Of a DNA stretch of 34,886 bases, positions 1 through 7,647 are shown one piece after another. The notes beneath the pieces were generated by a model, which worked only from the letters and a program-made list of their open reading frames with translations, did not search any database and was not told the origin of the DNA. The first letter of the stretch is position 1. The number at the start of each line of letters is the position of its first letter. The DNA lies in contig NZ_AJYZ02000041.1 in assembly GCF_000272045.2 (NCBI RefSeq), forward strand, positions 767,185-802,070. Direction: 5' to 3'. The stretch comes from Vibrio crassostreae 9ZC13. GTDB lineage: Bacteria > Pseudomonadota > Gammaproteobacteria > Enterobacterales > Vibrionaceae. Position numbers and translations under genes: made by a program.

Positions 1-62
1 TGGCGATAAAAGAGCCATACAACAGCATAGTTGAAGCCTTGAATAACGTCGCTAATTTGTGA
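1..62 (+). CDS. C-terminal end of a gene cut by the window start
   Basis: The frame starting at base 3 stays open for 19 codons to a TGA at 60-62 and ends in residues IVEALNNVANL. The other two forward frames stop sooner. It may be the tail of a plus-strand gene lying upstream of the window. Nothing in so short a piece identifies a function, and chance openness is possible. Confidence 0.3.
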   Translation, partial: AIKEPYNSIVEALNNVANL

Positions 63-130
63 TTTTGATTAGTGTTCGCAGCAGTTTTTGATATTATTCG
101 CGAAAATAAGTTTGAAGAAGTAGATCCACA

Positions 131-811
131 ATGGTCGAAACGTTATTAGTACAATTTGCTCCGATGCTTTTAGGAACCCAACTGATCTTAACCCTCATCT
201 TGGTGAAAGGGGATATTTGTCCGGGGCAGCGTGGTCGGATCCACAAGATGTTACCTGCGATTGGCGTGCTGTGGCTTGCCGTCGCTTCAGTAAAAATTGA
301 AGCCTTTCTGGTCGTGTTCGCGATCTTTTATTTCTATTCTCAAGTTCAAACCAAGAAGACTCGCGATTCTGGTCCTATCTGGGTGATGTACTTGGCCTGT
401 GGTTTAGCGTTGTCATATGTTGCTATACAAGCGACTGAGCAAGCAACCGCTGTTGGTATCATTACTACTTTGCTGCTAGTGGTACTGTTAGGAGCAGCGT
501 TTGGCCATCTACTACTGACGATTGCAAGGACACGGTTGCAGGCATTTCATCGAGTGCTTCCTGTTGTGGGCGTGCTAACCGGTATGTTGGTAGTACTGGC
601 GACCGTCGTGAGTGTTTACTCTTTGTCTGAAGCTCAATTAGAACCTGTGATTTCCACTTTGCTATTTAGTTTTGCTTTGTTGATCTCCTCAATCGTGGTG
701 TGGTGTTGGCATTTACTGTTCGCAAGAACGCCTGAAAAGCTTCAACTGAGTATTTCGTTGTTGATGTTATTGGTGGCCGTTGTGGGTTTAACGCCAGTGT
801 GGGCACTTTAA
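131..811 (+). CDS. Hypothetical multi-pass inner-membrane protein
   Basis: A 226-residue protein that is mostly hydrophobic. I count about seven or eight membrane segments: roughly residues 5-26, 40-70 (probably two), 82-102, 107-132, 142-167, 174-197 and 205-225, with short Lys/Arg-containing loops between them. There is no recognisable catalytic or transport signature and no large soluble domain. I do not recognise the family. The ATG at 131 follows an AAGAAG stretch that could serve as a weak ribosome site. The next gene, a DUF4250 protein, lies 132 bases downstream with its own strong ribosome site, so co-transcription is possible but not shown. Composition is like that of the neighbours. 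Confidence 0.75.
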   Translation: MVETLLVQFAPMLLGTQLILTLILVKGDICPGQRGRIHKMLPAIGVLWLAVASVKIEAFLVVFAIFYFYSQVQTKKTRDSGPIWVMYLACGLALSYVAIQATEQATAVGIITTLLLVVLLGAAFGHLLLTIARTRLQAFHRVLPVVGVLTGMLVVLATVVSVYSLSEAQLEPVISTLLFSFALLISSIVVWCWHLLFARTPEKLQLSISLLMLLVAVVGLTPVWAL

Positions 812-821
812 TCGCGCACTT

Positions 822-850
822 TCATTAATTACGTGCGCTCATTAATCACG
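822..850 (+). repeat. Two direct copies of TCATTAATYACG
   Basis: TCATTAATTACG at 822-833 and TCATTAATCACG at 839-850 match at 11 of 12 positions, 17 bases apart, just after the stop codon of the membrane-protein gene. A short inverted repeat GCGCAC/GTGCGC (814-819 and 833-838) overlaps the first copy. These could be a protein-binding site for the following gene or a small local duplication. Confidence 0.35.
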
Positions 851-943
851 CATTCTCTTTAAGAAGTGTGATCAGTTTTTTAGCATGGCCTTGGTAAGCG
901 TTCTAAACTTAATTTTAGTCGGTGTGTTCGTAAGGAGTACGAG

Positions 944-1144
944 ATGGATTTAAGCAACGTCAAAGGTTTCGATAGCATTATCTTGCTGGGAATCGTGAAT
1001 GAGAAACTTCGCCTAGAGTGCGATAGCTTTGAAGAGCTGATCAGTATGTATGAAATGGATATAGAAAGTGTCGTGGGCAAGCTCGATATGCTTGGCTATC
1101 AATACGACCCATTGACTAACCAGTTTAAGTCTTATCCAAGATAG
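944..1144 (+). CDS. DUF4250 domain protein
   Basis: A 66-residue cytoplasmic protein. The pattern ILLGIVNEKLRLE near the N-terminus, an acidic SFEELISMYEMD stretch in the middle and the C-terminal GYQYDPLTNQF match what I remember of the DUF4250 family, whose members are small and nearly all this domain. The function of the family is unknown to me. The start is well supported: AAGGAG at 932-937 sits six bases before the ATG. A strong rho-independent terminator follows 48 bases after the stop, so this gene ends its transcription unit. Confidence 0.8.
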   Translation: MDLSNVKGFDSIILLGIVNEKLRLECDSFEELISMYEMDIESVVGKLDMLGYQYDPLTNQFKSYPR

Positions 1145-1192
1145 TCTATTTTCGCGAATCAACAGATATCGAAAATCATCGATACTGAAACT

Positions 1193-1223
1193 AAAAAGTC
1201 ACAGATTATCTGTGACTTTTTTT
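1193..1223 (+). terminator. Rho-independent terminator after the DUF4250 gene
   Basis: A 13-base-pair perfect stem (1193-1205 with 1209-1221), a three-base loop TTA and a run of seven T. Because the stem begins with five A, it can also act on minus-strand transcripts coming from metR. Confidence 0.85.
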
Positions 1224-1283
1224 GTTTCTGGCGTTTGCCTTTCCGATTTAATACAGGCTTAAGCTAGCTCAATAATGAACCTC

Positions 1284-2195
1284 TTAAACGACCTCAATAC
1301 CATCTAAGTGACTCTTACTCTGCTGTCTTGCTGTGCTAAAGAAAGCCTGTAGGTAACGTTTGTCTTTTTCTGAGTTTCTTACTGCGGCAAACAGTCTTCT
1401 TGAAAGCCCTTTACCTAACGGTTTGCTGGCTATCAAACCTTGTCTTGAGAACTCACTGATCGCCCAATTTGGTAATGCCGCGACACCTAATCCTGCCGAT
1501 ACCATTTGCACCAACATTAAGGTGTTGTCTGCTTGTTTCCACTTCTTAGGTTCTACACCTGCTGGTTGCAAAAAGTGCTTCACTACGTCTAAACGCTGCT
1601 TTTGAACTGGGTAGGAGAGCATAGTGAGATCGCTAAGATCTTGCGGTTCAATGCTCGCCTTTTCTGCCAAAGGTGAGTTGATTGCGGTGATCAAACGCAT
1701 CTCAAAATCAAAGAGTGGTTCGTAGTGAACCTCAGAGCGAGGCTGTATATCAGAGGTGATTACCAAATCTAGCTCGCCTGCCATTAGCGCGGGTAGCGGC
1801 TCAAACCCAAAGCCTGACGAGAAATCTAGCGTTACGCTTGGCCAAGCCACTTGATATTCCTTCAAAGCAGGCATTAACCATTGGAAGCATGAGTGACATT
1901 CAATCGCCATGTGCAAACGACCATTCACATCCTCTTTCAGGCTCGCGAGTTCGTTCTCCGCTTTAGCTATTCTTGGCTGTATCTCATCGGCAAGCCTAAG
2001 CAAAATCTCACCTTCAGAGGTGAACTTAACTGGTCTAGTTTTACGTAGGAAAAGCTGACCACCGATACGCGCCTCAAGGTCTTTCAGTTGGTGAGAAAGC
2101 GCCGACTGAGTCAAGTGAAGAGAAGTTGCCGTCGCTGTTAGCGAGCCGCTGTCTCTTAAGGTAGTCAATGTTCGAAGGTGTTTAAGCTCTATCAT
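1284..2195 (-). CDS. metR: LysR-family activator of methionine biosynthesis MetR
   Basis: A 303-residue LysR-type transcription factor. The N-terminal winged helix-turn-helix (about residues 1-60, with TQSALSHQLKDLE as the recognition region) is followed by a two-lobed effector domain. Residues such as AIECHSC, GELDLVITSDI and RLDVVKHFLQPAGV are characteristic of MetR, which senses homocysteine and activates metE. The length matches MetR proteins (about 300-317). GAGGA lies seven bases before the ATG. It is divergent from metE across a 281-base control region, the classic metR/metE arrangement in which MetR controls both directions. Confidence 0.96.
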   Translation of the reverse strand: MIELKHLRTLTTLRDSGSLTATATSLHLTQSALSHQLKDLEARIGGQLFLRKTRPVKFTSEGEILLRLADEIQPRIAKAENELASLKEDVNGRLHMAIECHSCFQWLMPALKEYQVAWPSVTLDFSSGFGFEPLPALMAGELDLVITSDIQPRSEVHYEPLFDFEMRLITAINSPLAEKASIEPQDLSDLTMLSYPVQKQRLDVVKHFLQPAGVEPKKWKQADNTLMLVQMVSAGLGVAALPNWAISEFSRQGLIASKPLGKGLSRRLFAAVRNSEKDKRYLQAFFSTARQQSKSHLDGIEVV

Positions 2196-2268
2196 GAGTT
2201 TTCCTCATATTCCCTAAGCCAATTCAATATTTCTTAATAATCACCCTACGGGGTTTTCTTTCATTTGT

Positions 2269-2292
2269 AAACGTCTAGATGTCCAGATGGAT
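2269..2292. promoter_or_regulatory. Candidate tandem MetJ operator (met boxes)
   Basis: Three adjacent 8-base units, AAACGTCT, AGATGTCC and AGATGGAT, match the known met box AGACGTCT at 7, 6 and 5 of 8 positions. MetJ dimers bind such tandem 8-mers cooperatively. A further single good box, AGACGCCT (7 of 8), is at 2398-2405 nearer to metE. Assignment rests on the consensus only. Confidence 0.6.
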
Positions 2293-2317
2293 TTAATTTT
2301 TTCAGCTTTAGATTATT

Positions 2318-2365
2318 CAAGATGAATATTTTTAATAAACAAGATGAATATTTGGACGTTGTTCA
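2318..2365. promoter_or_regulatory. Candidate MetR binding region with a 14-base direct repeat
   Basis: CAAGATGAATATTT occurs twice, at 2318-2331 and 2340-2353, 22 bases apart or about two helical turns. Overlapping the second copy is TGGACGTTGTTCA (2353-2365), one mismatch from the MetR consensus TGAA-N5-TTCA. The first copy also forms the palindrome ATTCA-AGA-TGAAT at 2315-2327. The position between metR and metE fits an activator site. Confidence 0.55.
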
Positions 2366-2476
2366 TCGTTCAGATTAGGGAGATAGTTTAGCCATCCAGA
2401 CGCCTTATAAAGAACTTAAACCATAAGCTAGGCAGTTTGATCGAACACTAAAAATTATTGAATAAGGAACAGGTTC

Positions 2477-4831
2477 ATGACTACGACAACGCATATTTTA
2501 GGCTACCCACGTATCGGCGAAAAACGCGAACTCAAATTCACTTTAGAAAAATACTGGCGCGGTGAGATTAGCCAATCAGATTTAAAGCAACTCGGTAGCG
2601 AACTAAGAAATCGTAACTGGAATGTACAAGCTGACGCGAATCTTAGCTTTGCAACTGCGGGTGACTTCGCATGGTACGACCATGTATTAACAACGACTTT
2701 ACTTCTAGGCCACGTACCAAAGCGCCATACAGGTGGTTCTGAAGATGAAAAATCCTTCCCAGATTTAGATACTTTGTTCCGTGTGGGGCGTGGTCAATCT
2801 CAGGTTCAGTCGACTTGTTGCGGTGGTACGCATACGTCTAGTGACGGCACTAAAGATAGCTCTGCGGCTTCTGATATGACTAAGTGGTTCAACACCAACT
2901 ACCATTACATTGTGCCTGAGTTCAGCAAAGACGATTCCTTTGAAGTGAGCTGGCCACAACTGTTTGACGAAGTGAGTGAAGCGATAAAATCCGGGCATAA
3001 GGTGAAGCCAGTTTTGTTAGGCCCGTTATCTTATTTATATCTTGGTAAAGAAGTGGAGGAGGGTTTTGATCGTTTATCTCTTCTTCCGCGCCTTCTTACC
3101 GCTTACCAAGCAATTTTGGCAAAACTCGCTAAGTTGGGGGTTGAGTGGGTTCAAATCGATGAACCAATTCTTTCGCTTGAGCTTGAGAGTCAATGGGCAG
3201 ATTCATTCAAGTTGGCGTATCAAGTGATTCAAGGTGATGTAAAACTGCTGCTCACTACTTATTTTGATTCGGTGACTGATACCTTAGATAAGATAGTAGA
3301 GCTACCAGTTAATGGCCTACATATCGACTTAGCAGCAGCACCACAGCAACTTGATGAAGTAGTGGGTAAGTTACCTGAACACTGGGTACTTTCAGCAGGG
3401 GTGATTAATGGACGAAACGTTTGGCGAGCTGATTTAGCCGCTCAACTAGAGTTACTACAACCAGTGAAAGAGAAGCTAGGAGACAAACTTTGGGTAGCAA
3501 CTTCATGTTCACTTTTGCATAGTCCAGTCGACCTTGAGTTAGAAGATTCACTCAGCGATGAAGTGAAGAGTTGGTTTGCTTTCGCGAAACAGAAAGTGAC
3601 CGAGGTGAGTATATTGGGTGCTGCACTAGACGGTAACCACAATGCTATCTTGGCGTGTGAAACCTACAGCCAGCCGATTGTTGCACGCAAGAGCGCGACT
3701 CATGTGAATAAGCCGCAGGTTCAAGCTCGTATTAACACCATTACCAAAACCCTAACCGAGCGAAGTGCTCCTTATGCCGAACGCGCTTCACATCAGTCTG
3801 AGGTGTTAGGTTTACCATTATTGCCAACCACAACAATTGGTTCATTTCCACAAACCGGAGAGATCCGTGTTCAGCGTAGTGCTTACCGCACTGGCAAACT
3901 GAGTGAAGCGGAATACAACACCGCGTTGAAAGGTCATATTGCGGATGCGGTGAAACGACAAGAAGCACTTGATTTGGATGTACTGGTTCATGGTGAAGCT
4001 GAACGTAATGATATGGTGGAGTACTTTGCTGAAAATCTAGCAGGCTTCCAAACTACCAAATTTGGTTGGGTACAAAGTTATGGCTCTCGTTGCGTGAAAC
4101 CTGCGATTGTGGTTGCGGATATCGAGCGTGAAAAACCAATGACGGTGGAATGGTCGACCTATGCTCAATCTCTGACTTCAAAGCAGATGAAAGGCATGCT
4201 AACTGGGCCTGTTACTATCTTGTGTTGGACATTCCCACGTGAAGATATTTCACGCAAAGAGATCACTAATCAATTGGCATTTGCGTTGCGAGATGAGGTG
4301 TCTGATTTGCAAGACGCAGGTATCAACATTATTCAAATTGATGAGCCTGCCATTCGTGAAGGTTTGCCATTGAAAAAGCGTGACCATGCAGAATACTTAG
4401 AGTGGGCAGTGGATGCCTTTAAGATTTCAGCGGCAAGTGCTAAACCAGAAACTCAGATTCACACCCACATGTGTTACAGCGAGTTCAACGAGATCATTGA
4501 TTCAGTCGCTGCGCTAGACGCCGATGTGATTACCATAGAGACTTCTCGTTCGAACATGGAACTGCTGAAAGCGTTTGAAGAGTTCAACTACCCGAATGCG
4601 ATTGGGCCTGGCGTTTATGACATCCACTCACCAAACATTCCTTCAGAAGAGTGGATTGTTGATTTACTTAAGAGAGCGGCAAAGAAAATCCCAGCAGAAC
4701 GTTTGTGGGCAAACCCTGATTGTGGGCTGAAGACGCGTAACTGGGCAGAGACAGAAGCGGCACTGGCTAATTTAGTTTCAGCGACTAAAATGCTGCGTAA
4801 AGAGTGGGAGTCGGCAGAAGCATCAGCATAA
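2477..4831 (+). CDS. metE: Cobalamin-independent methionine synthase MetE
   Basis: A 784-residue enzyme that transfers a methyl group from 5-methyltetrahydropteroyl-triglutamate to homocysteine in the last step of methionine synthesis. It aligns throughout with E. coli MetE (753 residues). The N-terminal half has the GDFAWYDHVL, MTKWFNTNYHY and QIDEP motifs. The C-terminal catalytic half has TTTIGSFPQT, HGEAERNDMVEYF and LTGPVTILCWTFPRE. The zinc ligands are visible in HTHMCYSEF (His, Cys) and NPDCGLKTR (Cys). It is longer than usual because of an insertion at about residues 107-129 containing a Cys-Cys-Gly-Gly stretch, plus a few residues just before. The ATG follows AAGGAAC. It is likely controlled by MetR and MetJ from the upstream region. 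Confidence 0.98.
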   Translation: MTTTTHILGYPRIGEKRELKFTLEKYWRGEISQSDLKQLGSELRNRNWNVQADANLSFATAGDFAWYDHVLTTTLLLGHVPKRHTGGSEDEKSFPDLDTLFRVGRGQSQVQSTCCGGTHTSSDGTKDSSAASDMTKWFNTNYHYIVPEFSKDDSFEVSWPQLFDEVSEAIKSGHKVKPVLLGPLSYLYLGKEVEEGFDRLSLLPRLLTAYQAILAKLAKLGVEWVQIDEPILSLELESQWADSFKLAYQVIQGDVKLLLTTYFDSVTDTLDKIVELPVNGLHIDLAAAPQQLDEVVGKLPEHWVLSAGVINGRNVWRADLAAQLELLQPVKEKLGDKLWVATSCSLLHSPVDLELEDSLSDEVKSWFAFAKQKVTEVSILGAALDGNHNAILACETYSQPIVARKSATHVNKPQVQARINTITKTLTERSAPYAERASHQSEVLGLPLLPTTTIGSFPQTGEIRVQRSAYRTGKLSEAEYNTALKGHIADAVKRQEALDLDVLVHGEAERNDMVEYFAENLAGFQTTKFGWVQSYGSRCVKPAIVVADIEREKPMTVEWSTYAQSLTSKQMKGMLTGPVTILCWTFPREDISRKEITNQLAFALRDEVSDLQDAGINIIQIDEPAIREGLPLKKRDHAEYLEWAVDAFKISAASAKPETQIHTHMCYSEFNEIIDSVAALDADVITIETSRSNMELLKAFEEFNYPNAIGPGVYDIHSPNIPSEEWIVDLLKRAAKKIPAERLWANPDCGLKTRNWAETEAALANLVSATKMLRKEWESAEASA

Positions 4832-4874
4832 TTAAAGCTAGGGTGTTATCGTTCTAAAAACAAAAGTCTGAGAA

Positions 4875-4906
4875 AAGAAAGGCCTCGCATCTGCAAGGCC
4901 TTTCTT
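4875..4906. terminator. Bidirectional terminator between metE and the pilotin gene
   Basis: An 11-base-pair perfect stem AAGAAAGGCCT/AGGCCTTTCTT with a ten-base loop sits between convergent genes. The T-rich tail TTTCTTGTTT serves metE and the A-rich side serves the minus-strand gene. Confidence 0.8.
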
Positions 4907-4938
4907 GTTTGTTACTAGCTTAACGTTAGAAATCAAAT

Positions 4939-5334
4939 CTAGTTAATGCTCTGACATGTCTCTTTGCTGATCAGCTTCTCAACCATCAATTGTCCGCGTG
5001 TGTTACGAATCTTGATGTTGTAAGCCAAGCCCATGTCAAGGTTTGCTCTTACTTCTGAGTTAGTGCAGTAGCTATTCACACTCATGTCTACAACTTGGTT
5101 TAAAGGCTTAGCACCTTTTGCATCTTGGTTGTAGATCATCATGATTTCGATAACCGTGTTTTTTGCTAATACGCGCATGACCGACAGCGGGCCGTACTCA
5201 ATCGGCAGGCCGGCAGATAAAACGCCAGCACGGTGCTGCGCCATCATCTCTAGCTGTCTTTGTTCGTCATGCTCACTTGATGAACAGCCTGCGAGCAGAG
5301 CTAAAGTCAGTGAGCCAATAATCCATTTTTTCAC
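4939..5334 (-). CDS. AspS/GspS-type type II secretion pilotin lipoprotein
   Basis: A 131-residue lipoprotein read from a GTG start at 5334. This start gives a lipoprotein signal: positive MKKW, a hydrophobic core and the lipobox LLAGC with the lipidated Cys at residue 17. Longer in-frame starts would put this signal in the middle of the protein. The mature part is small, with Cys90 and Cys127 likely to form a disulfide. Size, lipobox and context fit the AspS pilotin of Vibrio, which as I recall is encoded next to metE in V. cholerae and carries the secretin GspD/EpsD to the outer membrane. The symbol aspS is avoided because it also means aspartyl-tRNA synthetase. The start lies one base after the stop of yciI, so the pair is probably translationally coupled. 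Confidence 0.78.
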   Translation of the reverse strand: MKKWIIGSLTLALLAGCSSSEHDEQRQLEMMAQHRAGVLSAGLPIEYGPLSVMRVLAKNTVIEIMMIYNQDAKGAKPLNQVVDMSVNSYCTNSEVRANLDMGLAYNIKIRNTRGQLMVEKLISKETCQSIN

Positions 5335-5335
5335 G

Positions 5336-5632
5336 TTAAAATACTTTCTTGAATGGTTTAACAATAACATTTTGGTAGACACCAGCAGCGATGTACGGGT
5401 CTGCGTCTGCCCATGTCTGTGCATCTTCTAAAGAATTAAACTCAGCAATCACAGTCGAACCTGTGAAGCCAGCTTCACCAGGGTTATCTGAGTCAATGGC
5501 TGGCATTGGGCCTGCTGTTAACAGTCGGCCTTCATCGTGAAGTGTTTGTAGGCGTTCTAGATGTTGTGGGCGAACACTTAGGCGCTTTTCTAATGAATTT
5601 TCGACGTCTTGAGAAAAAATCACGTACCACAT
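5336..5632 (-). CDS. yciI: YciI family protein
   Basis: A 98-residue protein covering the whole YciI fold, a ferredoxin-like alpha/beta sandwich. Family features include the N-terminal MWYVIFSQD strand, the RPQHLERL helix with the conserved His, GRLLTAGP, and the C-terminal ADADPYIAAGVY segment with a conserved Asp. The biochemical role of stand-alone YciI is not established; some relatives act as small enzymes through a His-Asp pair. AAGGAT lies about nine bases before the ATG. It is followed immediately by the pilotin gene and is near yciA and yciB, as in the E. coli yci region. Confidence 0.93.
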   Translation of the reverse strand: MWYVIFSQDVENSLEKRLSVRPQHLERLQTLHDEGRLLTAGPMPAIDSDNPGEAGFTGSTVIAEFNSLEDAQTWADADPYIAAGVYQNVIVKPFKKVF

Positions 5633-5760
5633 ATTGAGATATCCTTATTTTACTTCACTAAATTGGGGCGTTTAAATTCGCTATCTTGCTAATTTACGCG
5701 AACTAATTGGTATTGGAAGGGTTAATGATAAGAAATTGTGAATTGGTGCGAGAGAGTGAG

Positions 5761-5800
5761 AAGGTCTTTAGCATTTTTAATCGAAACGACTAAAGACCTT
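5761..5800. repeat. Inverted repeat downstream of yciA
   Basis: AAGGTCTTTAG at 5761-5771 pairs perfectly with CTAAAGACCTT at 5790-5800 around an 18-base spacer. No T run follows in either direction, so it is not a typical intrinsic terminator. It could protect the 3' end of the yciA message or bind a protein. Confidence 0.45.
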
Positions 5801-5826
5801 AAAGTGCGATAGGGCTGTCGAAAGTA

Positions 5827-6225
5827 CTATTTATTAATTGGGCGGGGCTTACCACTTTCATCAACCGCAACGTAGTTGAATGTCGCGCCACAAACCTTGT
5901 AGCGGTCGCCGATACCGTGATCAAGTACAGGCTTAACCCAGACTTCTAGGTCGATATTCATCGAGCTGCGACCAATCTTAGTGCAGTCACCATAAACACA
6001 CACAACATCACCCACTGAAACCGGCTGTTTGAACTCGATACTCGATACTGAAACCGTGACTATCTTGCCGTTAGATATCTCTTTTGCCAGTATGCCGCCA
6101 GCAAGGTCAAGCTGTGACATTATCCAACCACCGAAAATCTGGCCTGCTGCATTTGTATCAGAAGGCATCGCTAATGTGCGAAGAAGTAAAGAACCAATCG
6201 GGTTCAAAGTTGATTGAATAGTCAT
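5827..6225 (-). CDS. yciA: Acyl-CoA thioesterase YciA
   Basis: A 132-residue hot-dog-fold thioesterase that hydrolyses a broad range of acyl-CoA esters. The signature TNAAGQIFGGWIMSQLDLAGG is present, including catalytic Asp40, followed by the strand-rich region with SSIEFKQPVSVGDVV typical of the family. The length equals E. coli YciA. It lies on the minus strand between yciB (upstream, 188 bases away) and yciI, matching the order of related genes in enteric bacteria. A hairpin lies between yciB and yciA, so yciA may have its own promoter. Confidence 0.96.
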   Translation of the reverse strand: MTIQSTLNPIGSLLLRTLAMPSDTNAAGQIFGGWIMSQLDLAGGILAKEISNGKIVTVSVSSIEFKQPVSVGDVVCVYGDCTKIGRSSMNIDLEVWVKPVLDHGIGDRYKVCGATFNYVAVDESGKPRPINK

Positions 6226-6277
6226 TGTCGTACTCTTAATGGTATTGATTGTTTTATATAAAAATAGATGTGTTTAC

Positions 6278-6357
6278 GAGACTCGTGGTGGTCTAATTTT
6301 TAACGTCTTCACCGAACACAAATAATCAGCGGCCAATGATCACGAGTCTCATTGGCC
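6278..6357 (-). terminator. Overlapping hairpins between yciB and yciA, possible yciB terminator
   Basis: GGCCAATGA (6331-6339) pairs with TCATTGGCC (6349-6357) as a nine-base-pair stem with a nine-base loop. The loop side contains CACGAGTCTC (6341-6350), which is the exact complement of GAGACTCGTG at 6278-6287. The two pairings exclude each other. The minus-strand sequence after the first hairpin is only moderately T-rich, so terminator function is uncertain. Confidence 0.45.
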
Positions 6358-6413
6358 AATCGCATATTGATAATAATTGTATCAAATAGGGTATGAGGAC
6401 TCATCCCTAAGGG

Positions 6414-6980
6414 CTATTTCTCGTCGGTATTTTTATCCGTTAACTCTTTCTGCTGGTCTTTTGGTAGATGCTTATAGATATAAACACCAGTGAGCAAGGT
6501 GAAGAGCAAGGTCGCGATGAGTAGACCAAACACTTTGAAGTTGACCCAAACATCCAACGGTAGGCTGAAAGCAACGTAAACGTTGAGAACGGCACATAGG
6601 GTAAAGAACAGCGTCCATGCCCAGTTGATCTTGCCCCATACCGAATCAGGCAGTGTGATCTCTTTGCCTAACATACCTTTAATCGCTGATTTGCCCATGA
6701 TGTGACTGACCGTCAGGCCAATCGCAAACAGTGCGTAAACGATGGTGACTTTCCATTTAATGAAGTTGTCGTCGTGCAAGAAGATGGTCATGCCACCAAA
6801 TACGGCAACCATTAGAAAGGTGATGACCTGCATTTTTTCGACTTTCTTGTAGATGAAATAAGTCAAAATAATTTGAACTGCAGAGGCAACGATCAAAGCG
6901 CCGGTCGCGGTATAGATGTCGTACATCTTATAAAGCGCAAAGAAAATAATGAGAGGAATGAAATCAAGAATTTGTTTCAT
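6414..6980 (-). CDS. yciB: Inner-membrane septation protein YciB
   Basis: A 188-residue membrane protein of the YciB/IspA family, implicated in septation and envelope integrity. Diagnostic stretches are the N-terminal MKQILDFIPLIIFF, followed by YKMYDIYTATGALI, and later WGKINWAWTLFF and WVNFKVFG. About five membrane segments can be drawn, with a charged cytoplasmic C-terminus rich in Lys, Asp and Glu. Length is close to E. coli YciB (179). No clear ribosome site is visible before the ATG. It belongs to the yciI-yciA-yciB group here. Confidence 0.95.
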   Translation of the reverse strand: MKQILDFIPLIIFFALYKMYDIYTATGALIVASAVQIILTYFIYKKVEKMQVITFLMVAVFGGMTIFLHDDNFIKWKVTIVYALFAIGLTVSHIMGKSAIKGMLGKEITLPDSVWGKINWAWTLFFTLCAVLNVYVAFSLPLDVWVNFKVFGLLIATLLFTLLTGVYIYKHLPKDQQKELTDKNTDEK

Positions 6981-7113
6981 GAGACACTGACTATCCAGTT
7001 AGTTGAGTTGCTGACAGTCTAACGAAAACTGTCTCGATGCTAAATAGCTCGAGACAATTGGGTGCCAATTAATTCAATCTAACCACTCATCGTGTTTAAA
7101 GAGTTGAAGCAGG

Positions 7114-7362
7114 TTATCGCATTGACGAGGTTTGATAGCGAGGTATCAGCTTTTTGATATCTTCAAGGTAACCTTCGCTCTTTAAGCTGTCTAAGGTGTT
7201 TTCGAGCTCTTGCTCACTCATGGCAAAACATGTCGATTTACCGGTCGTTAAGTCGAGATACTCGTGATATTCACGCTCTGTGAAGTGGCCAATTCTGTCC
7301 ATTAATAGGGTTTTAATTCCATGGTGAATCAAGCCGTAATACGTATGTCTTTGTAAGGTCAT
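7114..7362 (-). CDS. Small hypothetical protein, GemA-like
   Basis: An 82-residue soluble protein with a very good ribosome site (GGAGGA seven to eight bases before the ATG), so it is very probably expressed. The middle and C-terminal part, with Tyr-His-Glu-Tyr-Leu, then TGKSTCFAMSEQEL, then a helix ending LKSEGY, resembles the phage Mu GemA/DUF1018 pattern (a Y-L-TGK-S-M-EL-L-L-G spacing). GemA proteins are phage regulators that affect host gene expression. No other phage gene is nearby. The resemblance is by eye only; it may instead be a Vibrio-specific family. It lies between yciB and a LysR gene on the same strand. Confidence 0.7.
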   Translation of the reverse strand: MTLQRHTYYGLIHHGIKTLLMDRIGHFTEREYHEYLDLTTGKSTCFAMSEQELENTLDSLKSEGYLEDIKKLIPRYQTSSMR

Positions 7363-7647
7363 AGCCTATCCTCCGTGACAAGCTGCAGTGAAACTGGTGC
7401 AACCTGCTGTATATTGGTTGGGTTATCTATGACAAAGCAACTCGAATGCCATTTTCTCCAACGGAACAGAATAAATTCCCGGCTAAATAGAATTGAACTT
7501 CTTTTCAAATAGTTAAAGGAAGGTACGTTCTATTCTCTGACAATCAATACGAAACAGACATCAAATAGTTTCATTTTGAGAACGGAAAAATTCTCATTAT
7601 GACGCTCTCCTGCCGCTTATAAAGAGGCCTACCAACAATGATTGCCG

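Noticed and set aside
5141..5431. 96-codon plus-strand open frame over the pilotin gene
   Set aside because: It lies opposite a well-supported lipoprotein gene and the end of yciI, has no ribosome site, and its product looks like a frame shadow.
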